Positions 1-12,712 of a stretch of DNA of 64,000 bases are shown in pieces (the stretch's first letter is position 1; each line of letters opens with the position of its first letter). Below the pieces are notes generated by a model that was given only the letters and a program-made list of their open reading frames with translations, did no database searches and was not told the DNA's origin. A program made the position numbers and the translations under genes. Origin of the DNA: Ectocarpus siliculosus (Eukaryota > Sar > Phaeophyceae > Ectocarpales > Ectocarpaceae); NCBI GenBank assembly GCA_000310025.1, contig FN649741.1, positions 7,861,699 through 7,925,698 on the forward strand. The letters are read 5' to 3'.

Positions 1-186
1 ATCTCCCCTCTATGATAGCGTTAGAGCACAACAGGTTTTTTGTACCACATTGTGAAATGTCCAAGCCCGATCCCTTCGAGAAGAAAACTATATATATATG
101 TGTTGTTCACTCCTCCGTTTCGCCAAACATCTGACAACTGCCGTTGTTGTTCCGGGCCAAGGTGTTCAAACACTTTCATCTCCATC

Positions 187-205
187 TACAGCAATACATA
201 AAACC

Positions 206-244
<39 letters not shown>
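187..244 (+). repeat. CAG trinucleotide microsatellite
   Basis: An uninterrupted run of about 19 CAG units. It lies upstream of the first clear exon of the nuclease-like gene and could be leader or the end of an earlier exon (polyGln in one frame). Its coding status is not settled by the sequence. Confidence 0.85.
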
Positions 245-247
<3 letters not shown>

Positions 248-410
248 CCGCAAAACACTTGAACGCAATCAGCGCTGCTCGCCCTCCCCTCTCCCCCCGG
301 TGGTACTTCCACTTTGGCCCCTCCCTTATTTACCACTTTTGTCGAAGTATAACATGTACATGTATCTGGTACGAATGGTTATTTATATTCGCCCTTCATC
401 GCCGGTGCAG

Positions 411-729
411 GACCTCGACCACCTCCTCCGACTGGATGCGGCAAACGTCGGCGCCGAGGTGGAGGATAAACGGCAGCGGTCGGAGAGGCTCTTGTCCAAG
501 GCCGGCAATGGGCAGCTGAGGGCAGTCCGGAAGAAGGCCGGTGACGGTGCTGCGGTCGACACTGTAAAGGACGCGCAAGCACTGCGGGAAAAGGTGGCGA
601 GACTCGGTGATATCTTGCGAATGTTCGGGGTTGTTGTTTTTGTCGTTGCTGTCTTCACACGTTAAAAACCGTTCCGATCGCTCTATCGCGTGTAACATTT
701 ACTTATTTACTCTCCCGGTGACTGGACTG

Positions 730-761
<32 letters not shown>

Positions 762-3700
762 NNNNNNNNNNNNNNNNNNNNNNNNNNNNNNNNNNNNNNN
801 NNNNNNNNNNNNNNNNNNNNNNNNNNNNNNNNNNNNNNNNNNNNNNNNNNNNNNNNNNNNNATTTGTTTTCCCCGGGTGATCTTGGTTCCCCCCCCCCCC
901 CCCCCCCCCCCTCCCCCCCCCGGCCGTAACGTGTATCTACACCTGGACCGCGTTAGGCCCGGTCCCTCCTGAAGGACGCGGAGGTTAAGAAGAAGCTGTC
1001 CAAGGAAGAGGCGAAGGAGCTCGAGAACGACCTTCTCAAAGACATCAACACGCAGTTCGGCACTCGAAATGAGAACTTCGCGCTGGACGTCTACGAGCGG
1101 CGGTGCGGGACGGAGGTGCGCCAACTCGACGGAGGCTTGGCGCGTTGTTTTCTTTTTTTTTTCGTTTTCTGTTACTGGATAGTACAATCCGGCAATCAAC
1201 GGCCAAGTATCAAGCAGCGGTGAACGACATTTCGTGTGGAGATTGATCGGTTGGTGTAAATAGTCCGCGGAGGAAAGGTCAGTTGGTCTTCAGTAGGTTA
1301 ACAGTTGTGTACAAGCGTCGCGTCCATCTTCCACAGCGCGCCTCTGTTGAATGTTGCAAGTTGAACTTGTTCTCATTTCTCTTTTCGCGCCTGAAGAGCA
1401 ATTGAAGAGCATTGAAGACGTATGGTAGAAAGCATCGGAAAGTCAAAGAAGAAAGGAAAATTCGGCGACGCTCTTCTGCGATGCATGCGCACACAGCTCA
1501 CGCGTTTTGTTCTCACACGCGGCATATATTGGTGAGATTCTGATGACTATGTCCAATCACACGATGATGTCCAATCACACCCACCCGGTTCGGTACTGTT
1601 GTGTGTACAACGCAATATTGGTACCAAACAACACGCGTGTGTCACATTACAGGTCATCTGCAGCAACGAGCGGATTTTGGTTTGGCCTTTTCCAGGCAGC
1701 AAGATCTCCGGAGATGGTGTGCCCGACAGAGCACTCGACCCTCCGCCTGAGCTTAGCCAGGTATGCATGCAGCCATGCTCTTTTAAGGCGTTTTTTTTTT
1801 TTTGCTGCTGCGGCGCCTTGAACGTGTTGGGGTATTTGTTTCGCTTTGGGTTAGTGCTCCTATTTAACGTAGATACGATGGCTTGGCTTCGGAGACTCAG
1901 GTCGATTTCGTCGTGCGTGTACATACAACTGCCGCAGAGTCGCAGAACTGAGCAAAGAGGTGGAGTAGCAATCGATCAGCAGCCACGGCTATGCACAGCG
2001 GCTGTGCTTGAAAGGTGAACCCGAAGTCGCCGATGCCGCGCTTCTTACCTATATGCCCGCGCCGAACACTTGGCTTGACCGCACAGGGGTGGACGAAGAG
2101 AGGATCGCGACGGGGTTCCGGCCGTTCCTCGTCGGCAGCCGAGCCCGCATTACCAGCTAGCGCCGCGCCCGAGCGTGCTGGACAAGGCCCAAAAGGACAA
2201 GGACAGGTTATCTCGTCGACGAGGTGCTCCGATGACCCTGTGGATGATGCTGCCGGTAGCGCTGGTAGTAACGGTAACGGTAGCGGCGTGAAGCGACCCA
2301 CAGAGGGGAAGCGGGAGGAGTCATCGCCGGGCTTCGCTGCACGGTTGAGGAGAGGGTCGTGTTTGCCCCAGAAGGCGGCCCCGTCGCCTGCGACGGTGAT
2401 GATGACGGAGTCGATGACTGATGGCGACGATGCAACCGCTAGGGCCCAACAGGAAGAATGCCGGAGGGGCAGCATGGCGGAGACGTTGCCGCCGGCGGTG
2501 GCGATGACGGAGACCGAGGACAAACGGAGTTCCATGACGTCCACTAATGGAGGTTCGACCGCGATCGCCTCCGAGGGAAGCAATTTCGGCAGCATCTATA
2601 GCGCGAGTGGAACCACGCCGCCGCCGCCAGCAGCAGCAGCAGCAGCAGTGGCAACGGCAACGGCACCAGGGGCCACAAAGACAAAGGCCGGTTTGATGAA
2701 CTTGGAGACCTTCGGGGGCGACGCCGTTTACGCGTGGGGGGAGGGCCCTGCCGAGCCATCCGAACCGAAGGAAGAAGACGAAGCGGTAGCAGAAGAAGAA
2801 GAGCCGGAAGAGCAGGAGTGGTCGGTTTGGGCCCGAGATACGGAGGCGGTGAACCCGCCGCCGTCTGAGGTAGGACCCCAGGACGCCGGTAACGGTAGCG
2901 CTGCGGGAATGGAGGAGGAACCGGCGAGGGGTGCTGCCGGGTGGGGGTCGAAGACGATGAGGGAGAGGAGGAAGGAGGCGTGTTTTGTGGTCGTCGGAGC
3001 CGTGGACGGTGTCGCCGAGGAGGTGACCGATGCCCCCGAAGACGCCGAGAGTTGGGAGACGAGGCGGGTGGTGGTGGAGGTGAAAAACAGGATGTACAAG
3101 GCGACCAATCCTCCTCCTCTCTACGACCAGATCCAGCTCGTGGTGAGTCAAGCATGGGGGGAGAGTGTATCATGTATCATACCCCGTGTTGCTGGTCGTC
3201 CAAGTGCCGGAGAATCGTTTTGTGATATGGCTCGCAGCAAAACATCGCACGAGACACGAGGCTGTCATACAACCGCCTTCGTCGATTCAGTCTCTTTCCC
3301 TTTTTGTCTCGTTGTGTGTTTAGCGAGTATCGTGTATCGTTTGTCCCCCCAACCCATGGCTGGCAGACGTATATGCTCATGATCGGAGCCAGCGTCGGCG
3401 ACTTGGTGCAGTTCGTCAAGACCACCACCGCTGGCCGCGGAAACGGCAAAAGAGAAGTTCCAAGGAAAGAGGCGCCGACGGCAGTTACAGCGACGGCAGA
3501 CGATGTGCTAGTGTCGCGGGTCGAGCTTGACTGCCGGACCTACCGCCACCGCAAGCACTGGGGGCAGGTGGTCCTGCCCCGTCTCTATGAGTTTGCCAGG
3601 ATGGTGTACAGGTTTAGGGGGGACGACCTCTTGAGGTGGCGCTACCTGCTTGCGACCCCGGTGCGTCTTGTTGTTGGGAATGAGTGGCGTGCAGGCCTGA

Positions 3701-4809
3701 TGGGCTCCGTTACTTTGCGATTTTGTCGTTCAATGGCGCTTGGAGGTGAAAATGTGTCATCATCTCGGTGCTGTGTTGTAGGCTTGCGTACCTGTTGTAC
3801 ATATCGGGCATGTGTTTCTCATAAAGTATCATGTGCTATTCCTCGTTTGCTGCCCCTGTTGGTGTTTACATTGGGTCGTGGAAGGGTTTTTCATGTTTTT
3901 CTGATCGAGTATGTGTGGCCAACTGCCGAGCTTTTGCCGAATCTTACCGCACAGGCGGTCGAGGGTTGAGATCGGGCACGCGTTAGTAGTTACCTTCCGG
4001 CGTCAGCAGTTCCACCCGCCCTCTATTTGTGACCCAGAGCCTCCCAATAATTGTATCACATGATATGTATTCGTCGGTTATATGATATGCCCATCAACAC
4101 CCACCCGCTTCCCCCGTTGTCCAGCACGTACATGCCTAACACTAAAAGCTCGTTCGACCAAAACTAAAATAATTGCGCACATGATGTCATGTATCCTCGG
4201 CACTACTGCTGTTATCCTCAGGAGGAGCAGCGGGATATGCTGGTGGAATGCTGCCCTTACTTGGACAGCGTCATCCCACGGGCACCAGCAACAGCAGCAG
4301 CAGCAGCGGCGGCGGTGCCACCGTCTCTGCCCTCTCCAACCCCGGGTGCCCCTAAGACGGGGCTCAAGGCGACCGGCCTAGACGGTGGTGGTGCAGTCTC
4401 AGGAAACGCCCCGGTTGATACTCCCGGGTCGGTGCCTGGTGCGTCGGCGCCTGGCGCGGCCGAGACCGAGAGCAAGAACGGCGGTGAGGATGCGCCGAAG
4501 GGTAGCAGCAGCAGCAGCAGCAGCAGTAGCAGCAGCACGGCCGAGGGGGGTCGGGCGACCGGAGCTGAGTCTGGGGGGGGGCACGACGAGGGGGTCCCGC
4601 AGAATCTGACCGAGGAGGAGGGCATGAACACCAGTAGCGGCAACGGTAACGGCAGCACTGTGACCGTGCTCTCTCAGAAGAGCAGGCGAGGCGAAGGGTT
4701 TCTTGAACCTCTGGGAGATGTGGCGGAAGCGGTGGCAGCGGCGGCGGCGGTAACGTCCCCTGCTCGCAAGAAATCCAGGGCGGAGCCGGGAACTGCCACC
4801 GTCGCGTAA
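411..4809 (+). CDS. PD-(D/E)XK nuclease-like protein, multi-exon, 5' end uncertain
   Basis: Exons inferred from frame and splice sites: 411 to about 593, about 970-1115, 1671-1760, about 2018-3142, 3367-3660 and 4222-4809 (TAA stop). All junctions from 1115 onward are phase 0. The product resembles RecB/Cas4/YqaJ-type nucleases of the restriction-endonuclease-like fold. An N-terminal motif GTRNENFALDVYERRCG (1044-1108) matches their conserved helix with Glu; VVVGAVDGV (about 2986-3012) supplies the motif II Asp; VVVEVKNR (3067-3090) is the E-x-K core; LYDQIQL then YMLMIG (across the 3142/3367 junction) match the following helix. Between the first and second motifs lies an insert of roughly 300 residues rich in Ser, Ala, Glu and Pro, absent from typical members. 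The C-terminal exon is low complexity (polyAla, polySer) with a basic KKSR near the end. The role is probably DNA cleavage or repair, possibly nuclear; the family call is good, the function is inference. An assembly gap (762-861) interrupts the region between the first two exons, and the start codon was not found. Confidence 0.62.
762..861. other. Assembly gap of 100 N flanked by poly-C
   Basis: One hundred N between about 30 C on the left and a C-rich stretch (891-920) on the right. The length looks like a default gap size, so the real distance is unknown. The missing bases fall within the 5' part of the nuclease-like gene. Confidence 0.95.
4502..4537 (+). repeat. AGC/AGT trinucleotide run (polySer)
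   Basis: A run of AGC units with a few AGT codons inside the last exon of the nuclease-like gene; it is read as about eleven serines, so the tract is coding. Confidence 0.85.
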
Positions 4810-6700
4810 GGCGTGGCGCTCTATGATTGACCGGTTGATGACTCTGTGCTAGGCCCAACAGCCGCTGCTTTCGGGTGAGGGTTGTCGGGAGCAGCTCATT
4901 GGTTGGATGTCTAACTTTGTTGGCGCGTATGCATATGAGGATAATTGTTTTACGTTCATCGGTGTAGTGGTGTCTGGTGACCCGTCGACTGAAGCTTGTT
5001 TGTAGGATTGACACCATCATCCCTCGTTCTGAACAAGATTCGGATCCTAGATTGTGGATTCGGATCCTAGATTGTGGTTGCTTATTTTCTCCTAAGGTAC
5101 TTGTTCAGCCGTAGACAGGATAGGTATGTCCATTTTTGACGACCCGCGGTGGGTGGGTTCCGCCAAGAAACGGTATACCTGGTACTACATGAAAAAAATT
5201 GTTTTTAAGAAATTCTGTAGTTAGTGTGAAACGAAGTTTTGCATGTGGGCAAGCTTGACAAGAGCCTGAATAAGTCGTATCTGGTGTTCGTTGTTTGCTT
5301 TTGGTTGTCCGGCTGGCCACGATTTGAACGGGCTCATCAGTCAACGCAGGCACTTGAGTGTCTTTTCTCTCTGGGCGTTGCCTCATGTATGCTCGTTTGT
5401 ACGCTAGCAGCAGGTAAGCATCAACGCGTGTACGTATGTGTTCCTTTGCGTGTGGGAACACATGTGTGGATCGGGGGTTCAGAAAGCTGACCAGCGTGCA
5501 TTTTTTGGAACTGTTGTGTAGACTACATATATGCTCTAATTCATGGTGTTTCATCAAGCCGTTTCGGCGCTCTTATCCTTACCTTTTGTAGTATCGCTTC
5601 CATCGAGTGGGGATAAATACGGTGATGTCTTCACTACGCGTGAGCCTTAGACTAGTTGGGCCTTACGGTGGTATTTTTCCTGTACGACCCTCGCATCATT
5701 TCCTTAACTTCCAAGTCAAGACGGGGAGCATTTCCGGCATGTATCGTGTACGGGTGGGGCTGTTGGGAGTTGGTCTCCGTGGTCGGCACTAAATGATCCA
5801 ACGGTGACTTGCGCGCTACAGTAATACGAAGTAATATTTACCGAAGAACGGTGTTCGGCGAGGCGAAAAGTTACAAAGTTCGCAGAAGGTGTTTCTCGCT
5901 CGCTCATCAAGAAACAAACCAGGACTGAGCGAACATGTTTTGGTTTCTTGTGTGGGAGGGCTGCAGTTTAACCAAACGAAGTTGTGTTTGACGCACAAGC
6001 ATGACCATCAATATGGACAAGGAGCATGTCGCATGTTGAACCATTTGGAGCGTTCGCGAAGGGCAAGCTTAGGCTTGAGCAGACAAACGATTCAGGGACG
6101 CAAAAAGAAAAAAATGGAGGTATGCATTGGTAAGTGTCTTTGTAGGTCTCCACCTACTGTACTACAGTACGCATCACCAGTGTCAGTATATAGGCTTCGT
6201 TCAATTGTTTTGAGGGTTGCGCGAGGGCCACGCAGATCCATCCTCAAAAATTAAAGCAAAACCCAAAGGATTGCGAAGTCTTCCACGTGTTTTATGTGTA
6301 CAATCACATCCTTTTTTTCTCGGGTCCAGGTTTCTTGGCAGTATCTGTTCATCCGTCCGTAGGGCCGAGACGATTTCACAGAAGCTTTTATAAGCTCGCG
6401 TTTACCTAACACCGAAGCGCGTTAGTTCACAAGGCTGGGATATTTGCACCTTCTTTTTGATTGTCATGCGCTGTGTACGATATGCTTATGACATTTGTAG
6501 GTGCGGAGATATAGATGATGCGGATCTCCGGCTGACCGACTGACCTCGGGGAAGCACGGAGTTCATATTTTTGCGCAGGATCTGAAACGTCTGGAGCGAT
6601 CTCCGACGGATCTCCGATTTTACCCTCTCCCTCGTCGGACAGTCTACAGCAGTTCGCTCTGCGGCCTGTATTGCGCCCCGAGCGTAGCAGGAAGCAGGGG
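4810..6700. other. Intergenic stretch, no gene seen
   Basis: Only short open frames without family resemblance are present. The one structure noted is a tandem pair of about 20 bp (core TTCGGATCCTAGATTGTGG) at 5037-5076. Promoter elements for the downstream SAM gene cannot be identified by eye. Confidence 0.6.
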
Positions 6701-7098
6701 ATGGCGACAGCCTTTGGTGCCCCTGCACCGCTCCCGGGGCAGCCAGGCTTTCGGGCGAGGCCTTCCGAGTCCATGGCTCGAGAAACTGCGGAGATGGAGG
6801 AGCGTCTCTCCCGGCTCAAGACGGATCTTGCAGTCGAGGCGGAGATGAGGGAGGCCGCGGGGCCGAGAGCGGGAGGCGCTCGATGGCGAAGCGCAAGAAT
6901 CGACCGGGGATCCGTGCGCGCGTACGCGAAAGACGTCAAGATCCGCCACAAGCAGCAGCTGCAGAAACGCCCACCGCATGGGATCTTCGCCAACGCCACC
7001 ACCGGGGGGGGGGCGGGCCTCGGGGGGAGCAAGGGTCAGCCGCAAGCAGGGGCTGGGGCTCGCGCGGCGGCCGCACTCCGAGATGAGCAGCAACAGCG

Positions 7099-7161
<63 letters not shown>

Positions 7162-8881
7162 CTGGCAGCAGCAAGCTCGAGGCGACGCACAAATCAGTAG
7201 CAATCCTGCCGCTCCACGATCGCCGCCACTGCCGCAGAAGTCAGCTGAGCAGCGTGTTCGTCCGAGCCCGGCCTTCGCGAGCAAGGAAGTCACCCGATGG
7301 GGTGTAGGGGACACGCTGGGGTGGCTCGACAGTCTTGGGCTCGAAAAGTACAGAAGCGTGTTTCAGCAGAACGAGATTTCGGGGACGATCTTGCTGGAGG
7401 TAGGGCTGGACGATCTCGACTACATGGACGTACGCGTCTTGGCCCACCGCAAGCGCATCCTAAAAGGCATCGAGGATCTCAGGAGGGGCGGCCGAAAGAA
7501 GAGGGCATTGGATGCTAACATGCCACCACCCCCGGCCCCGGCGTTGGAGCTGCTGCCAAACCAAACCACCAGTAGTACACGTGTGAACAGGGACGAGAAG
7601 GGCCCACGGGGGGAAGGGATAGGAGAAGGAGGGGCAGCAGCAGAAACGACATCGCAAATTGCTCCAGAAGACTGTGGCGGAGTCGGCCGCCGATACTCAC
7701 CCCTCAGCGGAGGAAATAAGCAACACTGGTCTACGATCAAGCCATTGTCGGAAAACCAAAGGGATGGTGGCGGACTATCACCAACAGCAGACAATCTTGC
7801 CGACGGACAGTACGACGAATCCGCTGCGAGCTCCAGCTTTAAAGATGCCGTAGCAGAGTGGCGTGGAGAAGGAAAATACTCGACGACAACGTCGGCAACA
7901 GAGGGCCGCGCTTCCTCTTTGCATCGACCCGCCGTGGTTGGCCGTGCCCCCTTAGCTGGAATGCCTTCTGCAGCTGAAGAAGAAAAGTATGAAGATATGC
8001 AGTTGGTGTTCAATGCCAAACCGGCTAGACCAGGACTGTTGGGGGGACGAGAAGGAGGAAGAGCAGGCATGGGGGAAGAGACAGAGTGCTGGGTTAATCC
8101 TTTCTCTTCTCCACGGATAGGCGTGAAGGGGGACAACTCTCAGTTGGTAGACCTCGGTCATGAACCGGGAGTTTCTTCCCATGGTACGGAGACGTTGACG
8201 GTGGCAGGTTCCAAGCAACAACAGGGGGTGCGGGAAAAGGGGCACGACCCGGCCCTTGCTCTTGACGAAGAAGCCGAACACGAGGCGTTCCGAAAGGCTG
8301 TGGCGGAGTGGAACCGCGGGAAAAACACCGGAGTCACGGCCGATGGCAGCGGCGTCCGGGATGGCAGTGCCTCTGGTCGTGGGATTGGGGGCATCAGTTC
8401 TGCTCAAACAGCGACAGAGGTGGAGATTCCTAGCAGGCGAACGGCGGAAGCGATGGCAGAGGAGCTGCGGAAGCAGATGGACGCCGAGCACTGTTCGCAG
8501 GCGAAGGAGCTCGAAGAAGAGAAGAGAGCGTTGCTCGAGGGCTTGGAACGTTCACGAGAAGGGGAGACAAAGGGCGACCAACTTGAGCTGGGCGCACCCG
8601 ACGGGGGAACGGAGGTGGAAGAGCAGGATGACGACGCAAGTTGGCGCGAACGGGAGGATGCTAGAAGTGTAGGACCGTCTTCCGTCTGCTCGTCAACAGG
8701 GCGAAGCAGCGGCTCTGATCGCCAGGACGCGGAGGCGGAAAATATTGGATGCGGTGGTCATGACAGCAGTGGTGTCGAAATTGAGGTGGTGGAGTCGGTG
8801 CTTGGAGCCGACTTGTCGATTGAGGGTGGGGTGAGCTACGTCGTTGATGAATGTGATAGCGGCGATGAGCCACACTTTTGA
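6701..8881 (+). CDS. SAM-domain protein with polyGln tract and coiled coil, 726 aa
   Basis: One uninterrupted frame; ATG at 6701 is the first methionine of the long frame, TGA at 8879-8881. A Gln-rich tract lies at about residues 129-153 (7087-7160). A sterile alpha motif domain follows at about residues 197-262, recognisable by WGVGDTLGWLDSLGLEKY, a central FQQNEISG, then LLEVGLDDLDYM and LGH-like LAHRKRILKGI; SAM domains mediate protein-protein and sometimes RNA binding. Further on, two copies of a short motif occur: FKDAVAEWRG (about residue 380) and FRKAVAEWNRG (about residue 529). A highly charged helix likely to form a coiled coil lies at about 579-622 (ELRKQMDAEH onward), and the tail is acidic. 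There is no enzyme domain, signal peptide or membrane segment. A scaffold or cytoskeletal role is plausible but inferred. An intron upstream could add an N-terminal exon, since the frame is open for a short way before the ATG. Confidence 0.8.
7087..7160 (+). repeat. CAG microsatellite encoding polyGln
   Basis: More than 20 CAG units with two interruptions (CGA, CAA) near the left end, in frame within the SAM-domain gene, giving a Gln tract of roughly 25 residues. Likely length-polymorphic. Confidence 0.9.
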
Positions 8882-9014
8882 CTCACGGAGGAGGTTGTGC
8901 ACAGGTAGTCTCCGTTCGTTTAAGCTGGTTAGACTAGGTGACACTCAAAGGTTGTGGTACGATGTTTATGCGTGATCGGAAATTATCTTTGCCAACGATC
9001 CTGATTCATGCCGA

Positions 9015-9591
9015 CAGCTGTGGGCCATATCTTGGTTGAGGACGTACGTCGCGTTGACATGACATGAAATGACACGACACGACGAGGTTCTTATGAAACC
9101 AAACATCCGATACATCTTGTCCAAAAGCTGAAGAGTCACAATCGATGCCATCCTATCGATGAGACCTTCATCGGGGAGGCGAAACAAACAATGACGCCAA
9201 CGTCGAAAGCGTCACGCAAGGGGACTGACCCGTGTTTTCAAACCTGCTTCTCGGTATGATGCCAACCACAATCCGTTTTCGGCCGTAGCCACAGTTTTTT
9301 ATCAGCTGTGGGCCATATCTTGGTTGAGGACGTACGTCGCGTTGACATGACATGAAATGACACGACACGACGAGGTTCTTATGAAACCAAACATCCGATA
9401 CATCTTGTCCAAAAGCTGAAGAGTCACAATCGATGCCATCCTATCGATGAGACCCTCATCGGGGAGGCGAAACAAACAATGACGCCAACGTCGAAAGCGT
9501 CACGCAAGGGGACTGACCCGTGTTTTCAAACCTGCTTCTCGGTATGAATGCCAACCACAATCCGTTTTCGGCCGTAGCCACAGTTTTTTAT
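9015..9591. repeat. Direct tandem duplication, two copies of about 288 bp
   Basis: Bases 9015-9302 recur at 9303-9591. By eye the two copies differ by one substitution (ACCTTCATC versus ACCCTCATC) and one inserted A (GGTATGATG versus GGTATGAATG). No convincing open frame spans the unit. It lies in the gap between two convergent genes, just beyond the SAM gene and the LRR gene 3' end. Confidence 0.92.
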
Positions 9592-9962
9592 CAGCCGCCC
9601 TTTGGTCAGCGGCCTGCCTGTTGTATTTGTGGGCGATGCAAGGGTTCAACCGCTATGCCTGCACCCTGCTCCATACACAAGCGTGAAGCCAAAACAGTCA
9701 CCGACGACATTGGCGTACATCGCAACTACGGCCGTCCCAACAAGGACCCGAAAACCACCCCACTAGCCCAAGAGCCTCAACATCGGAGGTCTGCACTTCA
9801 CGCACCCGGGCAACGCATGATGCCCAAAACCAAGTCGGCACGGTCACAACATTTTCTTGGCGATATCTCCACTCTGCCGTACGCACGGGAATAAACCCAA
9901 CCAAAACAATGACAACGCCACATGCACAGTACATATCGACTAAATAGGAACGGTATACGAAA

Positions 9963-12662
9963 TCAGGTATACACAATCTCGGTTCCCTGGTACGCTGCCT
10001 GCAGCGCCTCGATGTCATGCTTGCTCAGCGACGTGTACCTAACGTTGACCTTCTCGATGGCGCTTATCTGGGGCGGGCACAGACCGTCACATACGGGTAC
10101 GGACAGGCGGAGCCAATGCCGAAAATGCGGACCAGAGGGCATCAGCATGAGAGCAGTCTCGACGCGTGCACCTCGAAATCTCAAAAAACATTTTTCGGAA
10201 GTGCGCGTAATCAGCACATTCTGTTTTAGCCTAGACTTGTCCTTTTGTCCTTCTTCATGCCGTGGAGGAAAATAACAGAGACCAACTGCCTTTGAAGAGG
10301 AGACTTGGGGGAGCAGGCAAAGGCAGACCTTGGCGCAACGGAAACTAACAAACGCCTCCGCCTCCATTTTTTTGGAGTGTCACACGCCCTCCAGAACCGG
10401 AGATGAAAACAACTCCCAACTTTCCCTGAAAACGATCTTGCACGATCGGGTCGTTTTTATGGGCGTATGCACCATGGTAGGGTCCTCCCAGACATGTCCA
10501 ACGGATAACCAAAATGCCTGCATGCCGACATCTGATTGTACAGGCGGTGGAGGATGACGACTTTAGGGTTAAACCTCCTATGCATACCCTCGGAAGGGGG
10601 TCAGTTCCATGCTGGACCAGCTGCCGAACCCCCAACCCTCGTACCATACCTCATACACACAACACACAGGCACCCCCCTCTCGCATTGGCACCTGTTCTA
10701 CTGACGGTTGTCAGCAGGCGACACGCTGCTGCAGCTTGAGGCAGATAGACACGCCCGTAAGCTGCCACAACAGCAATGGCATATAGGGTTTGGTGTGTTG
10801 TGATTGTTTTGGGTATTTCATTTTTCAGCTTAGGGGACGCAATATGCAAAACAAGTTCTTTTTTCAAAAGGTACCGGATCCAAACGGAGTATGTACGGTG
10901 GCGCGGAAAATCTCTCCTCGGGATCAACAATGAACGCAGCAGTTCCATCGCATTGCATCGCTGACTGACTCACTCACCAAGCCAGCGTTGCCGTCTTTCT
11001 CCAAGGCTTCCTGGCGTTCGTGAATCATGTCCGACACCCCGTCCACCGACACCTTAGAGCACCCGCACAAGTTCAGATCCTGTCCAGCATTGGCAGAATA
11101 GCATCGGTGAGACAAAACAAAACGTCGCGGGGAATAGCTGAAACTCGGAACGCTTGCGCTCTGCTGCTGCGTAGTTTCTTTCGAAGAGAGACAGACTTCG
11201 TGCCGCCTCACACAAGCCAATCTTAATGCGACTGACTGCCCAGACAACGCGAAAGGTAAAGGGTTGTACAATAGGCCGACGACAGGCATCTCAAGTTTTG
11301 GGAAGAGAAAGAACTCTGCCGTTGTTACGCCGACTGCTCTATCTGCCGGTACAAAACCAGCGTACACACGGCTCAACCCGACAACGTGACTTTACGCCCT
11401 TCGCACTTCAACGCTGAAAGAACAGGTGATCTCACAGATCACCTCTCACAGATCACCTGGGCAGCAAACGACGAAACGTCAAAAACGAGATTCTCTCTCC
11501 GCTGGTTGTGCTCGAGACGCTATTATTAGGCACGCCATTCGCGAACACGGACAAAACAACGCAACGGCCCGCCCGCCCATCAATCAAGGACGACCATCTA
11601 CCTGTGTGGCCTAACCATACCCCGATTACGTCTGCCTAGCGTCAGGCTAATTCATCACCGTGATCATTCCCCCCTCCCAAAAAAACAACCCACACACAAA
11701 TGTTTCGAGCCAAATGACCTTCCCCACAACAAACGACGCAGGGCTAGAGAAGAACTGCCGAAAAACAGTTGTGAAAATGATATTGAGAGTGATGGTGGTG
11801 AAAGCAAGGAGGATGAAAGTGAAAGCACTCCAAAACGAACTCGAGTGCAAGGTAGCAGCCCTCGTAGACGTGTGCAGTTTTCCTCTGTTGCTACCGCTTC
11901 TGTCTTTCATCCGGAGAATTCCTTAGCCTCCCCCATGCCGCCCCCTCACGGGGTCCCAGTTAATGGCATTTAGAAGTGTTTCGTGTTTTCAACCGCACTG
12001 AGACCTGATGTCTGTTCATTGGTCAGCCAGCTAGCGCGATCGATGCTAATAATAAAAAAACACACAAACACACTCAAGTGCGAAAGGCAGGCAGCGCAAG
12101 AACAGCGAGCACACAAGCCACACATCACCCTGGCTACATAGTGAAGAGGAAAGGGTCACCGCTTGCTTTCTCCCGCCTTCAGCCCAGACAGCATCATAGC
12201 AGGTACCCTCTGCAGTATGGAGAACAGATACAGTAGTACACCCAGGCCAGCCAACACGTCCACAACCCGCAAAAACCAAAAAGAGAAAATGCAGGTGTTC
12301 AATGTTCAATGTTGCCCCCGTTGATCATTGGCTCTTTGACGTAGATTCATGGTAACCCGTACCGCACCATCTCTCACCTGTAGCCGTGGTATCGCCTGGG
12401 ATGCCCACGACAGAAACTCGTCAGTGATGCACGTGTTCCAGTGCACGTGGAGCGACCGAAGGTTGGGCAGCAGGGGGGGAAGAGTGTCCTTCAAGGTGTC
12501 CTCCATGTACTCGATAAAGCCTTCGCCGATACATATGTGTTTTGCCCCACGGGAGACGGCGGACGACGCCAAAGTGACGCATAGGGGGGGAAAAGGTTCG
12601 GTGGGGCAAGGGGCGAGATGTTGATCCACAAGGGCAGGGATAACCAACTCGAGTTGGGCATG

Positions 12663-12712
<50 letters not shown>

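Noticed and set aside
2321-3173. Arg/Pro/Ser-rich minus-strand frames of 209 to 276 codons
   Set aside because: They are shadows of the low-complexity plus-strand nuclease exon, which carries the VEVKNR motif.
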